From the NCBI GenBank assembly GCA_035532215.1, contig DATKRK010000383.1, positions 1-13,890 of the forward strand: a stretch of DNA of 13,890 bases, written 5' to 3'. This DNA is from JAICIG01 sp035532215. Its GTDB lineage: Bacteria > Planctomycetota > Planctomycetia > Pirellulales > JAICIG01. A program made the position numbers and the translations under genes. Position 1 is the first letter of the stretch. Every line of letters begins with the position of its first letter. Below, piece after piece: positions 13,630-13,890 of this stretch. The notes below the pieces were generated by a model. It saw nothing but the letters and a program-made list of their open reading frames with translations, searched no databases and was not told the DNA's origin.

Positions 13630-13890
13630 ATGTCGCAGCACGATTCCGCGGCGAGCCATGGCGCCCCGATAAACGGAACGCAGAACAACGACACGCGAAA
13701 GAGCGAAGCCAAGGACTACGCTCCGCCGCGCGGCGGCGGGCCGGAGGGGAAGGCGTGGACCTATGCCGAGCGACGCTTCGAGCCCGATTCCGTTGCGCCG
13801 GAGCTTTCGCTCACGCCGCTCGATCGGGTCGAGGCGAAAGAGCCGGCCTGGGAGTGCTGCGGCCGCTTGCGGCGCGGCGCGGTGACGATC
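13630..13890 (+). CDS. Unidentified protein, 5' part only
   Basis: ATG 13630 has an ideal AAGGAG at 13618-13623, 6 nt upstream, and the frame is open for 87 codons to the window edge. The visible part begins MSQHDSAASHGAPINGTQ and is hydrophilic, rich in Gly, Pro, Arg and Glu, with no signal peptide or membrane helix. It ends in a Cys-Cys pair and basic residues (WECCGRLRRGAVTI). I do not recognise the family. The ~130 nt before the ATG are probably its leader. A low-complexity, disordered N-terminal region ahead of a domain beyond the window would fit. Confidence 0.7.
   Translation, partial: MSQHDSAASHGAPINGTQNNDTRKSEAKDYAPPRGGGPEGKAWTYAERRFEPDSVAPELSLTPLDRVEAKEPAWECCGRLRRGAVTI

Noticed and set aside
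13500..13712. Minus-strand 70-codon open frame with a hydrophobic start
   Set aside because: It overlaps the leader and start of the well-supported gene at 13630 and belongs to no family I recognise.

Overview
The window looks like GC-rich planctomycete chromosome, probably Pirellulales-like. This rests on the hpnCDE squalene cassette, a heptaheme cytochrome c with a TPR tail, several small membrane proteins starting with the planctomycete-style M(S/P)R(R/P)xQFS(L/I) leader, and many dispersed palindromic repeats between and inside genes. No search was run, so the taxonomic call is an inference from gene content.

Layout. Positions 1-340 hold palindromic repeats and no gene. From 341 to 3977 (+) lie hpnC, hpnD and hpnE, chained by ATGA overlaps; together they should turn farnesyl diphosphate into squalene through presqualene diphosphate and hydroxysqualene. 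No squalene-hopene cyclase or sterol enzyme is present. Convergent to this, 3998-5604 (-) carries a two-gene operon, also joined by an ATGA overlap: an SRPBCC (START-like) domain fused to a four-helix DoxX-like membrane domain, followed by a DUF4166 protein. Next come a nucleoside phosphorylase/nucleosidase-family gene (5984-6937, -), a divergent metallo-beta-lactamase-fold hydrolase (7273-8016, +) and a flavin-containing monooxygenase (8289-9662, -).

From 9700 to 13250 (-) there are four small genes or gene remnants of the RRFQFS-leader family, interspersed with repeats, plus a large multiheme c-type cytochrome/TPR gene (10933-12914). The cytochrome gene is broken by a one-base deletion inside its third CxxCH heme motif. 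One small family member (12981-13241) has an in-frame TGA; another survives only as a fragment near 10063-10105. A new gene starts at 13630 behind a perfect AAGGAG site and runs off the right edge.

The most notable theme is repeat invasion. REP-like elements are built into the reading frames of hpnD (C-terminus) and hpnE (N-terminus and two internal blocks). A 32-bp repeat made of CACGGAT heptamers on an 11-nt period supplies the last residues of the nucleosidase. Three small RRFQFS genes also share a -10-like box exactly 6 nt before the ATG, suggesting leaderless transcripts.
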